Positions 55,757 to 64,000 of a DNA stretch of 64,000 nucleotides are shown piece by piece; the first letter of the stretch is position 1, and each line of letters begins with the position of its first letter. The DNA comes from Chromobacterium vaccinii (GTDB lineage: Bacteria; Pseudomonadota; Gammaproteobacteria; Burkholderiales; Chromobacteriaceae). The translations under genes and the position numbers were made by a program. The stretch is from NCBI RefSeq assembly GCF_000971335.1, contig NZ_JZJL01000002.1:1-64000 (forward strand), read 5' to 3'. The notes beneath the pieces were generated by a model that was not told the origin of the DNA, made no database searches, and worked only from the letters and a program-made list of their open reading frames with translations.

Positions 55757-55808
55757 GCTTGGATTTCAGCCTGCTTGCGCAAGCCGAAACTCAAGATTCA
55801 TCTACGCA

Positions 55809-56900
55809 TCACGATGCCCTGGGCAGCTCGAAACCGGCGTGCCACTTGCCTTCGGAGTCTTGCCACGACACCAGGTAGACATTGCCCTGCGCGTCGGTGC
55901 CGACTACCTGCAGAAAATGGCTGTTGCCATTGCCGGTAGTCAGTTGCGAGAAGCTGCCGTTGTAGCCGGACGGTTGCGGCAGCGTCAGGCCGCCATGCCA
56001 GTTTCCGCCGCTATCCTGCCACGAAACCAGGTAGGCCACGCCATTGCTGCCGATGCCGAATACTTGCAGGTAGTTGCTGTTGCCGATGCCGGTGACCAGC
56101 TTGGCGAAAGTGCCGTTGTAGCCGCTGGGCTTGGGCAGCGCGAAGCCGGGGTGCCAGTTGCCGCCGTTATCCTGCCAGGCGACCAGGTAGGCGTTGCCGT
56201 CGGTGCCGATGCCCAGCACTTGCAGGAAGTTGCTGTTGCCGACACCGGTGGCCAGCTGCGTGAAGGTGCCGCTGTAGCCGCTGGGCTTGGGAAGCGCGAA
56301 GCCCGGGCTCCACTGGCCCTGGGCGTTTTGCCAAGTCACCAGGTAAGCGTTGCCGTCATTGCCCACCCCCACGACTTGCAGGAAATGGTCGTTGCCGTTG
56401 CCGGTCGCCAGTTGCTGGAAACCGCCCGCGTAACCGCTGGGATTCGGCAGCGGCATGCCGGCATGCCAGTTGCCGCCATTGTCCTGCCAAGCCACCAGAT
56501 ACGGCGAGGATTCCACTCTGGCGCCGATCACCTGCAAGTAATTGCTGTTGCCGATCCCGGTCACCAGGGGGCCGCCGCTGTAGCCGCTCGGCTTGGGAAG
56601 CGGCATGCCGCCGTGCCATTTGCCGCTGCCGTCCTGCCACGAAACCAGGTAGGGATTGCCATCCTCGCCCGCGCCCAGCACCTGCAGATAATTGCTGTTG
56701 CCGACGCCGGTGGCCAGTTGGAAGAAATGCCCTTTCGGATAGTCGGACGGAACCGGCAGCGCGAAACCCGCGTGCCAGTTGCCGCCGGAGTCTTGCCAGT
56801 CGGTCAGATAAGCGGTGTCCGTGATGTTGGAGAGTCCCAATACCTGAAGATAATTGCTGTTGCCGTTTCCAATAGCCAAACCATGAAATTGCGATGACAT
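55809..56900 (-). CDS. Seven-repeat beta-propeller protein, lectin-like
   Basis: 363 aa composed of seven repeats of about 52 residues. Each has G-x-G-N-S-N-Y/F-LQV-x-G, then D-G-N-x-YLV-x-WQD-x-G-G-NWH-x-G, then LP-x-PSGY. Seven such units fit a seven-bladed beta-propeller. The arrangement recalls the PLL-type fucose-binding propeller lectins of Photorhabdus, but this is by pattern only. No signal peptide, so cytoplasmic or exported by a non-classical route. The start MSSQFHG is chosen (AAGGAG 8 bases upstream) rather than an ATG 30 bases earlier. It has its own terminator and stands alone. Repeat units are similar at the DNA level, so copy number may vary. Confidence 0.75.
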   Translation of the reverse strand: MSSQFHGLAIGNGNSNYLQVLGLSNITDTAYLTDWQDSGGNWHAGFALPVPSDYPKGHFFQLATGVGNSNYLQVLGAGEDGNPYLVSWQDGSGKWHGGMPLPKPSGYSGGPLVTGIGNSNYLQVIGARVESSPYLVAWQDNGGNWHAGMPLPNPSGYAGGFQQLATGNGNDHFLQVVGVGNDGNAYLVTWQNAQGQWSPGFALPKPSGYSGTFTQLATGVGNSNFLQVLGIGTDGNAYLVAWQDNGGNWHPGFALPKPSGYNGTFAKLVTGIGNSNYLQVFGIGSNGVAYLVSWQDSGGNWHGGLTLPQPSGYNGSFSQLTTGNGNSHFLQVVGTDAQGNVYLVSWQDSEGKWHAGFELPRAS

Positions 56901-57412
56901 ATTGCTCACTCCTTGAGTTGAAACATGCATGCGACCTGGCAGCTCAGGGCTCGACGGCCATGACCGAGCCCCGCCACTCTAGGCCGGAAAATAGTGCTCA
57001 ACCCCATGCTTTAGAACTAAAAGGCAAGCAAACGCCATAATCCTGCGGTTTTCACTTAGCTGACCCAGCGCATCCATCGAAGAAAAAACAACATGCTGCG
57101 GCAGCGCATGGCTCTCCTTTTCCATGCCAAGCGGAGCGCCCATCCATTCAGGCTGTAGGCGCGCGGAGCCCAAGCGCTGCGCGAGCATCCCGTACATGCC
57201 GCCAGTCGGCATGAGACATCGGACCAGCCCCGCGGGAAGCATCCGTGGCCGGATGGCCAGCCGGACACCCTGGTATCCACTCCGCTCCCCTGAGCTCGAC
57301 GAGCGGTCGCAGAGGGAATGGGCAAGCCTCCCTCACGCATGAAAAACAGCCAGTCCGCCGAAGGGCGGGGCTGGCTGTTTTGCGCCGCCATCCATGGCGG
57401 CATGGCGCATCT
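56901..57412. other. Long intergenic region, possible small minus-strand ORF
   Basis: 512 bases between the propeller gene and the next minus-strand gene. A minus-strand frame (56979-57242, up to 87 aa) ends with a plausible stretch (LSENRRIMAFACLLVLKHGVEHYFPA in two parts) that could be a short protein or the remnant of a gene. It has no clear ribosome-binding site, and I could not assign a family. The rest shows only the terminator at 57342-57381. Confidence 0.3.
57342..57381 (-). terminator. Terminator of the 139-aa gene
   Basis: Stem AACAGCCAG / CTGGCTGTT enclosing a second helix (CCGCC / GGCGG), followed on the minus strand by TTTTCATG. The mirror-image A/T ends make it bidirectional. 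Confidence 0.85.
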
Positions 57413-57832
57413 TCAGACGGACTCAGCCTCCAGCTGATACGCCTGCATCACCTCCAGGCCATGCGCCAACGACTGCACCTGATCCCAGCAGCCCATGTTT
57501 TTGCCGCTTTCCATGGCTCGGCAAGCTTCCGCCATCAAATCGAAGCGCTCGGGGATCGGGTCGCCATAACGGATGTTGAGCGTCCTGACATCCATCGCCA
57601 ACTTCAGGCTGCGGCTTTCTTCGCGGTTGATCCGGCCAGCTTTCAGCAGCGCGCAGATCGCGGCCCTGCCTTCAGCGACGGTGATATTGCCCAAATCGAG
57701 TTTGCCAGGCACAAGCGGCGCCTCCGCACGGGCATCCGCCCTCTTCAAGCCGGTGAAAACGGCGCGCACGCGCTCAAGAATGGGCACGCGCTCAACGGTT
57801 TGATGCGATGGCTGGATGGAAAAAATCGACAT
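57413..57832 (-). CDS. Protein of unknown function
   Basis: 139-aa soluble protein starting MSIFSIQPSHQTVERVP, with AGGAG 7 bases upstream; an in-frame ATG 84 bases earlier lacks a site. No signal peptide or membrane helix. It is mixed alpha/beta with KLDLGNITVAEGRAAICALL and SLKLAMDVRTLNIRYGDPIP as its most distinctive stretches. I do not recognise the family. Monocistronic with its own terminator. Confidence 0.65.
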   Translation of the reverse strand: MSIFSIQPSHQTVERVPILERVRAVFTGLKRADARAEAPLVPGKLDLGNITVAEGRAAICALLKAGRINREESRSLKLAMDVRTLNIRYGDPIPERFDLMAEACRAMESGKNMGCWDQVQSLAHGLEVMQAYQLEAESV

Positions 57833-58003
57833 GGCGACACTCCTGAGCTTGGCTGCCCGGCGGAGCTTGCCGCTTTCATGCGGCAAGGAATTCACGCCAG
57901 GCAATGCAATCATCATAACAAGTCCAGCATAGGCTCGGCCATGCTTATCTTCAATTGGTTAATATACCTATTAGAAAGTTAAATAAATATCAACCCTCTA
58001 TCC

Positions 58004-58279
58004 CTATCGGCCAATCTCGTTTCGGCCCAATCCTGCGCCGCAGTGGGAACAGAACTTCGCCGCGGCGACAGCTTCTTGCCCGCATGATCCGCAGCGGCGC
58101 GGAACCAGCCCGGCGCCGCAATGCTGGCAGAACCGCGCGGCAGGATCATTCCCCCGCCGGCAACTCGGGCAGCTTGCCGACAGCGTCTGCGCAGGCTGTG
58201 GAGCGGAGTGGCCTTCGCGGCGGCCATGGTGCTCATCGCGGCCGTGATGGCGGCCAAACAGTTTTCCGAAATGACCCAT
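58004..58279 (-). CDS. Double zinc-ribbon small protein
   Basis: 91 aa with four CxxC-type knuckles: CPSC, FCQHCG, CGSCG and FCSHCG (about residues 37-84), forming two zinc ribbons of the DZR type. The N-terminal third is His/Arg-rich (FGKLFGRHHGRDEHHGRREGH) and may bind metal or nucleic acid. GGGAG lies 8 bases before the ATG. Such proteins may act as adaptors; no partner is evident. Confidence 0.75.
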   Translation of the reverse strand: MGHFGKLFGRHHGRDEHHGRREGHSAPQPAQTLSASCPSCRRGNDPAARFCQHCGAGLVPRRCGSCGQEAVAAAKFCSHCGAGLGRNEIGR

Positions 58280-58592
58280 TGCCTGTCTCCCTTTGATGTA
58301 GATAGCGCCATGAAAACGCCTGTAGCCGCTAGAGGGTCAAGGGCCTGGCTGCTCCACTCTCCATTTCCCGCGCTTCAAGCAATGTCCAACCCCATCGCAG
58401 CCCCATGGGAGCGGCCGGTAAAGCGCAACGCCGGCGCTGGCGGCGGTAAGAGCCTGCTCATCCCGCGCGCGGCTTCCCTTATCAAGCAACTGACTCGAAC
58501 TATCCATTTTGAATGAGAGCTGGCATGCTATCCCTAGCCTCCGGCTACATCTCCCCCTTGGCAGAAATGAATAAAACACGGATTGAGCAAAC
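58280..58592. other. Intergenic region
   Basis: 313 bases between divergent genes (zinc-ribbon gene and GNAT). It should hold both promoters. I see no clear hairpin, no repeat and no ORF with a ribosome-binding site. Confidence 0.3.
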
Positions 58593-59048
58593 ATGATTAT
58601 CAGACCTGTTGACCGAAACGACTACCAAGCCTGGCGGCCGCTATGGGATGGCTATAACGCGTTTTACGGACGCGCCGGGGAAACAGCGCTGCCGGAGAAC
58701 ATCACTCGGCAGACCTGGGCGCGCTTTCTTGATGACCGGGAGCCGGTAGACGCGCTGGTAGCGGAGCTTGATGGAAAAATCGTCGGCCTGGCCCATACGG
58801 TCATTCACCGCAGCACCACTCGCCTGGCCGATGTGTGCTACCTGCAGGATTTGTTCACCGCGCCGGAAGCCAGGGGCCAAGGCGTGGCGCGAGCCTTGAT
58901 CGACGCCGCCAAGCAGATGGCCGCAGCCGCCCGGTGCAACCGCCTCTACTGGCAAACGCACCAGACCAACCAAACGGCCCGCGCGCTGTACGACAAGGTG
59001 GCCGAGCATCAGGGCTTCATCGTTTACGGCAGCGATGTGCCGGCCTGA
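58593..59048 (+). CDS. GNAT-family N-acetyltransferase
   Basis: 151-aa GCN5-related acetyltransferase. IIRPVDRNDYQAWRPLWDGY at the start, the core strand VCYLQDLFTAPEARGQGVARALI (about 80-102) with the acetyl-CoA pyrophosphate-binding R-G-Q-G-V-A loop, and a C-terminal NRLYWQTHQTNQTARALYDK. Substrate unknown; the length and start resemble yeast HPA2-like bacterial members. Stands alone. Confidence 0.9.
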   Translation: MIIRPVDRNDYQAWRPLWDGYNAFYGRAGETALPENITRQTWARFLDDREPVDALVAELDGKIVGLAHTVIHRSTTRLADVCYLQDLFTAPEARGQGVARALIDAAKQMAAAARCNRLYWQTHQTNQTARALYDKVAEHQGFIVYGSDVPA

Positions 59049-59213
59049 CGACCCCGCCTCTCCCCAGCCTCCAACAACCCCGCCCGGCCGCATCTCGCCA
59101 TCCTTGCAAAAGCAACGGCCCGATACATGCCATTGTCAAATTGATCAGCTATAAGCACTGACGCGCCCCGGCTCCACGCCGGCGGGCGCCAATTTGATAT
59201 CGGGATAATCCAC

Positions 59214-59819
59214 ATGAAGCTATCGTTTACCAAATGGCCGGCGCTGATCGCGCTGCTGCTGTCCATCCCCGCTCATGCCGCCACCGAAACCATCGTGCTG
59301 CTCCGCCATGGCGAGAAACCCGCCCAGGGGCTAGGGCAAATCACCTGCCAGGGACTGAACCGCGCGCTGGCGCTGCCGCAGGTGCTGACCAGCGCCTTCG
59401 GCGCGCCGGACGCGATCTTCGCGCCCGATCCCGCCATCCAGGTATCGGACTCGGGCAACAACTATTACTACGTGCGCCCGCTGGCCACGATAGAACCCAC
59501 CGCCATCCGCCTGGGCATGCCGGTCAACACCGGCTACGGCTTCACCCAGACATCGGACCTGGCCGCCAAGCTGCTGGACTCGGACTACGCCGGGGCCACC
59601 ATTTTCGTCGCCTGGGAACACAAGAAGATCGTCACGCTGGCCAAGCAGATCTTCTCCAACCTCAAGCAATCGGCCAATATCCCCTCTTGGTCCGACTCCG
59701 ACTACGACAGCCTCTACGTCATCACCATCAATGGCTCCGGCAGCCATCGCGCCGCCTCGTTCGCCATCCGGACGCAGGGCCTCAACGGACAAAGCACGGT
59801 TTGCCCGGGACCAAACTGA
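59214..59819 (+). CDS. Exported histidine-phosphatase superfamily protein
   Basis: 201-aa protein with a signal peptide (LIALLLSIPAHAAT, cleavage near residue 23) and the phosphatase motif IVLLRHGEKP (His about 33). A second His in VAWEHKKIVTL (about 142) is the usual partner. The interior is diverged from phosphoglycerate mutases. Probably a periplasmic phosphatase; substrate unknown. Ends with CPGPN and has one more Cys near residue 44, which could form a disulfide. Confidence 0.85.
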   Translation: MKLSFTKWPALIALLLSIPAHAATETIVLLRHGEKPAQGLGQITCQGLNRALALPQVLTSAFGAPDAIFAPDPAIQVSDSGNNYYYVRPLATIEPTAIRLGMPVNTGYGFTQTSDLAAKLLDSDYAGATIFVAWEHKKIVTLAKQIFSNLKQSANIPSWSDSDYDSLYVITINGSGSHRAASFAIRTQGLNGQSTVCPGPN

Positions 59820-59851
59820 GCTTGAAGCGCCTCAAACCGGCTTCGCCGCAG

Positions 59852-60616
59852 CTAGCCCCGCTGGATCGACACTCCGCCGTCGGCCAGCATCGCGCTGCCG
59901 GTGACGAAGCTGGCCGCGTCGGACGCCAGGAACAAGGCGGCGCGGGCGATTTCCTCCGGCCGCGCCAGCCGCTTCAAGGCATGCAGCCCCTCGACGAAGC
60001 CGCGCGCCTCCGGCGTGGGCGCGGCGGCGCGGCCCATCTCGGTGTCGGTGCCTCCCGGCAACAGCGCATTGGCGCGGATGCCGCGCGCGCCGTATTCGGC
60101 GGCGATCACCTGGGTCAGGCCGATCAGCCCGGCCTTGCCGGCGGCATAGGCGCCCATGCCGGGAAAACCGGCGGTATGCCCCACAAAGGTGGACGTGAAG
60201 ATGAGAGAGCCGCCGCCCCGCGCCAGCATCGCCGGAATCTGGCGGCGCGCGGCCAGAAAGGCGCTGGTCAGATTGGTATCCAGCGCGAAACGCCAGGCCT
60301 CGGGCGTGATCTCGTGGACCGGCGCGGCCTCGCCCACCGCGCCGACGTTGTTGAAGGCGATGTCCAAACCGCCGAAGCGCCGGACCGCCTCCTCCACCGC
60401 CTGCCGCGCGGTGGACTCCTCGCGCGCGTCGCCGGCCACGACGGCGATCTCCCCGCCCTCCCGCCGGACGGACGCCGCCAGCCGCTCCAGCTCATGCGCC
60501 CGCCGCGCCACCGCGACCACCCGCGCGCCCTCGCGCGCGAACAAGCAGGCCGCCTCATAACCGATGCCGGCGCTGGCGCCGGTCACAATCGCCACTTTTC
60601 CCGCAAGCTGTTCCAT
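59852..60616 (-). CDS. Short-chain dehydrogenase/reductase (FabG-like)
   Basis: 254-aa SDR: VTGASAGIGYEAACLFAREGARVV at residue 11, FNNVGAVGE near 88, catalytic Ser in IFTSTFVGHTAGFPG (about 141) and YAAGK (Tyr about 157, Lys 161), then ANALLPGGTDTEMG and the C-terminal FVTGSAMLADGGVSIQ typical of FabG-like enzymes. The NNVG replacement for NNAG is a small variation. Start MEQLAGKVAIV has GGAGG upstream. Convergent with the phosphatase gene. Substrate unknown. Confidence 0.9.
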   Translation of the reverse strand: MEQLAGKVAIVTGASAGIGYEAACLFAREGARVVAVARRAHELERLAASVRREGGEIAVVAGDAREESTARQAVEEAVRRFGGLDIAFNNVGAVGEAAPVHEITPEAWRFALDTNLTSAFLAARRQIPAMLARGGGSLIFTSTFVGHTAGFPGMGAYAAGKAGLIGLTQVIAAEYGARGIRANALLPGGTDTEMGRAAAPTPEARGFVEGLHALKRLARPEEIARAALFLASDAASFVTGSAMLADGGVSIQRG

Positions 60617-60985
60617 TTTTCCTCCGCGTTTTCCAGAACACGCGCCCAGTCTGGAACAGCGCGCCCCGCGCGGCGACCCGATTCTTGCCAACCCGCCCCG
60701 ACCGTCCGACGAATCAAGTGTGGCGTCTTTCCCTCCGCAAAAACCACTACAGCCGCATAATCCAATTACATCAAAAAACAAATGGTCTAAATTACTAACC
60801 ACTACATACAAGGGAACACCCGCGTCCCTTGCCCTGACCGCACCGGCGCCTACAGACGCCGGGCGCATCTTAAACGGGCGGCCGACCCAAGCCCCCGTCC
60901 ATGCCGTGATGGGCTGACGCGTTCCTTTGCGCGCCGACTTCATAGGGGATGTTTCCATCCATCTCTTGAGCGCGAAAGGACAACC
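60617..60985. other. Intergenic region upstream of the two-gene unknown operon
   Basis: 369 bases between divergent genes. 60760-60815 is strongly A/T-rich (CATCAAAAAACAAATGGTC and following) against GC-rich flanks and is the likely promoter zone. A short GC hairpin (CCGGCG / CGCCGG) lies near 60841-60860. No ORF of note. Confidence 0.35.
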
Positions 60986-61858
60986 ATGTCTGCTCATATC
61001 CTGATACGGGACGGTTCGCCGCACTGGTGGCTCAGCGCAAACGTCTGGGCCGTTCCCGGCAACGATCCCAACGGCGCGCCCGGCACGCCGGTCTCCGGCC
61101 AGAAAGCCTATGTCTGGGCCCATGTGGACAATATCGGCGACGCGGACGCGCAGAACGTCCGCATCGATTTCTACTGGGCCAATCCAGCCGGGCAAATGAC
61201 GGCCGGCGCGGTAAATTACATCGGTTCCGGCTACGCCGATCTGCCGGCGGACCCGAAGGAGGCGATGGGCCAGGACGTGCTGTGCCTGGTGCCCTGGGCA
61301 GTGCAGATCGTCAACGACGGCCACGAATGCCTGCTGGCCGTCGCGCATGGCCCGGGCGACAGCAACCCGATTCCCGACCCGCTGCCGGCCTCCTACAGCT
61401 TCGACCCGCCGGCCCACGACCAGATCGCCCAACGCAATCTGACGGTGCTGGACGCCAGCAAGATGGCGTCCATGCTGCGCATCGCCGTCAATGGCCTGCC
61501 TCGGCAGGACAGGCGGGTGAGGCTGACCGCCGAGTTCGGCGGCGAGCTGGACGAACGCCAGCTGCAACGCCTGGGACTCGCCCGGCTGCAACTGCGGCCC
61601 GCGCCCAAGCCCGAAGTGCAGGTCCGGCTGAGCCTGGAGCCGCACTGCGGCGGCCAGAGCGACGGGGAGAAAGCGCCCAGCCTGGCCGTGAGCGTGCCCC
61701 GCGGCGAAACGGTGCCGGTATACCTCGATATCCAGGCCGGCCAGCTACATCCCGACCACTACCAGCTGCTGCACATCGTCGAGCACGACGACGCCGGCAA
61801 GCCGTTGGGCGGGGTCAGCTATGTGGTCATTCCGCAAGGCAAGGAGAACAGACTATGA
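60986..61858 (+). CDS. Uncharacterised protein, first gene of a two-gene operon
   Basis: 290-aa protein without a signal peptide. The N-terminal part (SAHILIRDGSPHWWLSANVW, then KAYVWAHVDNIGDADAQNVRI and DFYWANPAG) looks like a CARDB-type immunoglobulin-like beta-sandwich. The C-terminal part (about 150-290) has VRLTAEFGGELDERQLQRLG and GETVPVYLDIQAGQLHPDHY. AAAGGA precedes the start. Its stop overlaps the next ATG (ATGA), so the two are made together. Function unknown; a structural or surface-associated role is only an inference from the fold type. Confidence 0.65.
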   Translation: MSAHILIRDGSPHWWLSANVWAVPGNDPNGAPGTPVSGQKAYVWAHVDNIGDADAQNVRIDFYWANPAGQMTAGAVNYIGSGYADLPADPKEAMGQDVLCLVPWAVQIVNDGHECLLAVAHGPGDSNPIPDPLPASYSFDPPAHDQIAQRNLTVLDASKMASMLRIAVNGLPRQDRRVRLTAEFGGELDERQLQRLGLARLQLRPAPKPEVQVRLSLEPHCGGQSDGEKAPSLAVSVPRGETVPVYLDIQAGQLHPDHYQLLHIVEHDDAGKPLGGVSYVVIPQGKENRL

Positions 61859-63354
61859 ACACGCCGCTCCAGGTGCTCACGCGCCCGTTCGCGATCGAAC
61901 CGGTGAGCAGCATCATGCTGCCCGACGGCATCTTCGACAACGCGATCTACCAGCTGCGCATCGCCGCGCATTTCACCAATACCTCGGCCAGTCCGCTGAG
62001 CAACGTCACCGTCTATCTGGAAAGCGTCGGCGATCCCGGCATCGCGCCCACCGCGCACACCTTCACCTTCCCCACCATCCCCGCCGGCGGCACCGTGCTG
62101 CTGGCCTGGGACGCGGACTTCCAGCACGCGACGCCGGGCAAGCCGCTGGTGAGCTTCGTCGCCCGCGCCGACGGCTTCGCCGCCCAGCGCTCCATCCAAC
62201 AGATCTTCGTGTCGCAGACTCGCTTCGACAGCGCCAGCAACACCTATACCTGCACGGTGGAGGAAGGCACGCTGACCATCTCCAACATCCAGGGCCACGC
62301 GCCGGGCAAGGCCTGGGGCGAGCCGACGGACAACGGCAAGGAATGCCGCTGCCCGCCCCGCTTCGGCCCGACGGTGCCCACCGGCCTGACCATGGCCTGG
62401 AAGCCGAACCCGGCCTACGCCGGCACCCATGCCGAGCTGCCGTTCTCCGACCCCTGGTGGAAGGTGCTGGCCATCATCGTCGCCGTGATCGCCGCGCTGG
62501 TGGCCGGGATCGCCGCCGCCGCCGGCGCGGGCAAGGCCAACTTCAGCGTCGGCGGCTCGGTGGAGGAGACAGACCCCAGCGTCCACTGCTGTTCGCTGAA
62601 GGGCGCGGCATCGGGAAAACCCGAATTCACCGTCGCCGGCGTGGCCTCGGCCATCGCCTCCGGGGCGATCGCGGTGGCGTGCTCGGACGAGGCCGATCCG
62701 TTCTGGCGCGGCCAGGCGGCCACGCCGCCGGCGGCCGGCGAGACCACGGTGGCCGAGCGGGTGGTGGCCAAGTGGAAGATGCTGGAAGCGCCGGTGGCGG
62801 GCAAGGCCTACAAAACCGATGTGTCCTGGACCTACGAGCGCTTCACCACCGGCAAGACCTATCACTACGCGGTGACGGAAACCCAGGTCAACGTGCATGC
62901 CGCCGGCCCGGTGAAAGTGGAAACGCCCGACGTGGTCCACGCGTTCGCGCCCTTATGGGTGAGGGCTAGCTTCCAGCGCCAGGACGGCACGCTGTTCAAG
63001 GGCAGCGACCTGTACTCCTTCGCCCTGTTCGAAGCGCCGCAGGGGCTGTATTTCGTCGCGCCGCTGACCGACGACGGCCTGGGCTTCGATCCGGCCGCCA
63101 ACGACGGCACCTATGCCGGCAGCCTGGACCTGGAGCGCACCTACCGGCTGCTGCTGCAGCAGCACCAGGACGTGCGCGGCATCTGGCGGGTGTTCGTGTT
63201 CGCCCAGGACGTGAATCTGACCAAGCCCGGCACCCCGCCGCATATCGCCGCCCAGCACATCGGCGGCTTCTTCGTGGCCAGCGCGATCGAGATCACCTTC
63301 GACGACAGCCTGCCCTGCCCGCTCAAAGCCCAGTCGACGATCACCGTTGTCTAA
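61855..63354 (+). CDS. Uncharacterised protein with internal membrane segment, second gene of the operon
   Basis: 499-aa protein. Residues 1-130 are another beta-sandwich-like domain (FTNTSASPLSNVTVYLESVG). A Gly/Ala-rich hydrophobic segment VLAIIVAVIAALVAGIAAAA (about 202-221) could span a membrane. The C-terminal third contains TDDGLGFDPAANDGTYAGSL (about 408-427), the D-D-G...D...A-x-D-G-x-Y-x-G pattern seen in extracellular carbohydrate- or calcium-associated domains, and ends with a beta-rich tail. Cysteines cluster at ECRCPP and VHCCSL. No N-terminal signal peptide. Translationally coupled to the upstream gene. Function unknown. Confidence 0.65.
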   Translation: MNTPLQVLTRPFAIEPVSSIMLPDGIFDNAIYQLRIAAHFTNTSASPLSNVTVYLESVGDPGIAPTAHTFTFPTIPAGGTVLLAWDADFQHATPGKPLVSFVARADGFAAQRSIQQIFVSQTRFDSASNTYTCTVEEGTLTISNIQGHAPGKAWGEPTDNGKECRCPPRFGPTVPTGLTMAWKPNPAYAGTHAELPFSDPWWKVLAIIVAVIAALVAGIAAAAGAGKANFSVGGSVEETDPSVHCCSLKGAASGKPEFTVAGVASAIASGAIAVACSDEADPFWRGQAATPPAAGETTVAERVVAKWKMLEAPVAGKAYKTDVSWTYERFTTGKTYHYAVTETQVNVHAAGPVKVETPDVVHAFAPLWVRASFQRQDGTLFKGSDLYSFALFEAPQGLYFVAPLTDDGLGFDPAANDGTYAGSLDLERTYRLLLQQHQDVRGIWRVFVFAQDVNLTKPGTPPHIAAQHIGGFFVASAIEITFDDSLPCPLKAQSTITVV

Positions 63355-63404
63355 GGACGCGCCGGCCGGGCATCGCCCGACCGCCCCATGCCGGCAACTG
63401 AGGA

Positions 63405-63432
63405 GCGGCCCACCCAGGCCGCCCTTTTCATT
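63405..63432 (+). terminator. Probable terminator of the two-gene operon
   Basis: Stem GCGGCC / GGCCGC with a 6-nt loop, followed by CCTTTTCATT, 51 bases after the stop. Confidence 0.6.
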
Positions 63433-63563
63433 CATGCTTTGGCCATGCGACCTTCCCCGATCAATCCAAACGCATATACAATTCGTTTACAAACTAAATC
63501 GGCATGCTCAACTGAGATGGACGCCAGCCGCGCCATCTCTACCCTTCCCCGGAAAAGCAAGAT

Positions 63564-64000
63564 ATGACCCCGCAAGAAACCCAAGCGCTGCAAAACTTCC
63601 TGAATCAACTGGTACAAGTCCGCGGCATGGCCAAGGACCCGCAAGCCAATGCCACCATCATGCAGGCCGCGGCCCAACAGCCGGACGCCATCTACCTGCT
63701 GGTGTTGCGCTGCATGCAACAGGACCAGGCGCTGAACGCCGCCAACGCCCAAATCGCCAAACTGCAATCGGACCTGCAAGCCGCGCGCAGCGCGCCGGTC
63801 CCCGCCGGCGCGCCCGGCACCTTCCTTGATCCCAACGCCGGTTCCGCGGCCTGGAGCAGCGCACCCGCGGCGCCCGCCTTCGCCGCTCCGCGCCAGGCTG
63901 CACCGGCTGCCGCTTATCAACAGCCCGCACCCGCCTACCAAGCGGCGCCTCCGGCCTATCCGCCGGCAGCGCCCGCCTATCAGCAAGCCGCGCCGGTCTA
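63564..64000 (+). CDS. DUF2076-like protein, truncated by the window end
   Basis: The first 145 codons are present. TPQETQALQNFLNQLVQVRG at the start, then QQPDAIYLLVLRCMQQDQALNAANAQIAKL and a coiled-coil-like segment match what I know of DUF2076 (exported or membrane-associated proteins of unknown role). From about residue 95 it becomes an Ala/Pro/Tyr/Gln-rich repetitive linker (PAYQ, PPAY, APVY units) that continues to the edge. GGAAAAG precedes the start. No stop is reached in the window. Confidence 0.75.
   Translation, partial: MTPQETQALQNFLNQLVQVRGMAKDPQANATIMQAAAQQPDAIYLLVLRCMQQDQALNAANAQIAKLQSDLQAARSAPVPAGAPGTFLDPNAGSAAWSSAPAAPAFAAPRQAAPAAAYQQPAPAYQAAPPAYPPAAPAYQQAAPV

Noticed and set aside
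63432-63986. Minus-strand ORF of 184 codons at the right end
   Set aside because: Antisense shadow of the DUF2076-like gene and its Ala/Pro-rich repeats; Gly/Arg-rich with no coding signal.

Overview
The window is GC-rich bacterial chromosome whose gene content and order suggest a betaproteobacterium of the Neisseriales, most likely Chromobacterium. The reasons are the sdhCDAB-sdhE-gltA-sucA-odhB-lpdA-sucCD run, an iscR-led ISC operon, a free-standing RlmK-type methyltransferase and many transposable-looking intergenic repeats. The genus is inferred from recognised gene content and was not confirmed by any search.

Layout. 1-220: a strong rRNA-type promoter firing leftwards out of the window, then the terminator of a glutathione-peroxidase-like gene. 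222-4874: housekeeping genes on the minus strand (gpx-like, thioredoxin, gltS, rlmK, coaD, a PhnB-like protein). 4988-10913: a dipeptide ABC transporter (dppA, then dppBCDF). 11084-12205: a KAS III-like synthase. 12445-18243: the complete ISC iron-sulfur operon behind an IscR-type operator. 18378-21083: a GST, uridine kinase, a small ORF that runs through two hairpins, and two small lipoproteins. 21181-25229: two tandem chemoreceptors. 25333-28571: a LysR / MFS exporter / TetR module. 28671-41663: the TCA-cycle supercluster on the minus strand, followed by a GntR regulator and divergent mdh. 43907-46613: prfB (with its programmed frameshift) and lysS.

46705 to about 57400 is accessory DNA. 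It opens with a very AT-rich two-gene unit, a DUF262 protein directly followed by a HEPN-like protein (RNYYAH motif). This is my best candidate for an uncharacterised defence or toxin-antitoxin system. It is followed by two 320-bp direct repeats bracketing an orphan AT-rich gene, a DUF3916-like gene interrupted by an in-frame amber codon, an XRE regulator, a duplicated small gene flanking a secreted protein, a VOC gene broken at a G10 tract, an SDR/AraC divergent pair, a GFA-family protein and a seven-repeat beta-propeller (lectin-like) protein. The right end (57413-64000) holds small unknown proteins, a GNAT, a histidine phosphatase, an SDR, a two-gene operon of unknown exported or surface-type proteins, and the start of a DUF2076-like gene.

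How the genes work together. The central block encodes the oxidative TCA cycle from citrate synthase to malate dehydrogenase. SdhE serves SdhA flavinylation, and the ISC operon can supply the Fe-S clusters of SdhB. A GntR regulator sits between sdhC and mdh, with palindromes at both promoters. DppABCDF and GltS bring in peptides and glutamate that feed this cycle. No tRNA gene, rRNA gene body, CRISPR array, IS transposase or phage structural gene was seen.
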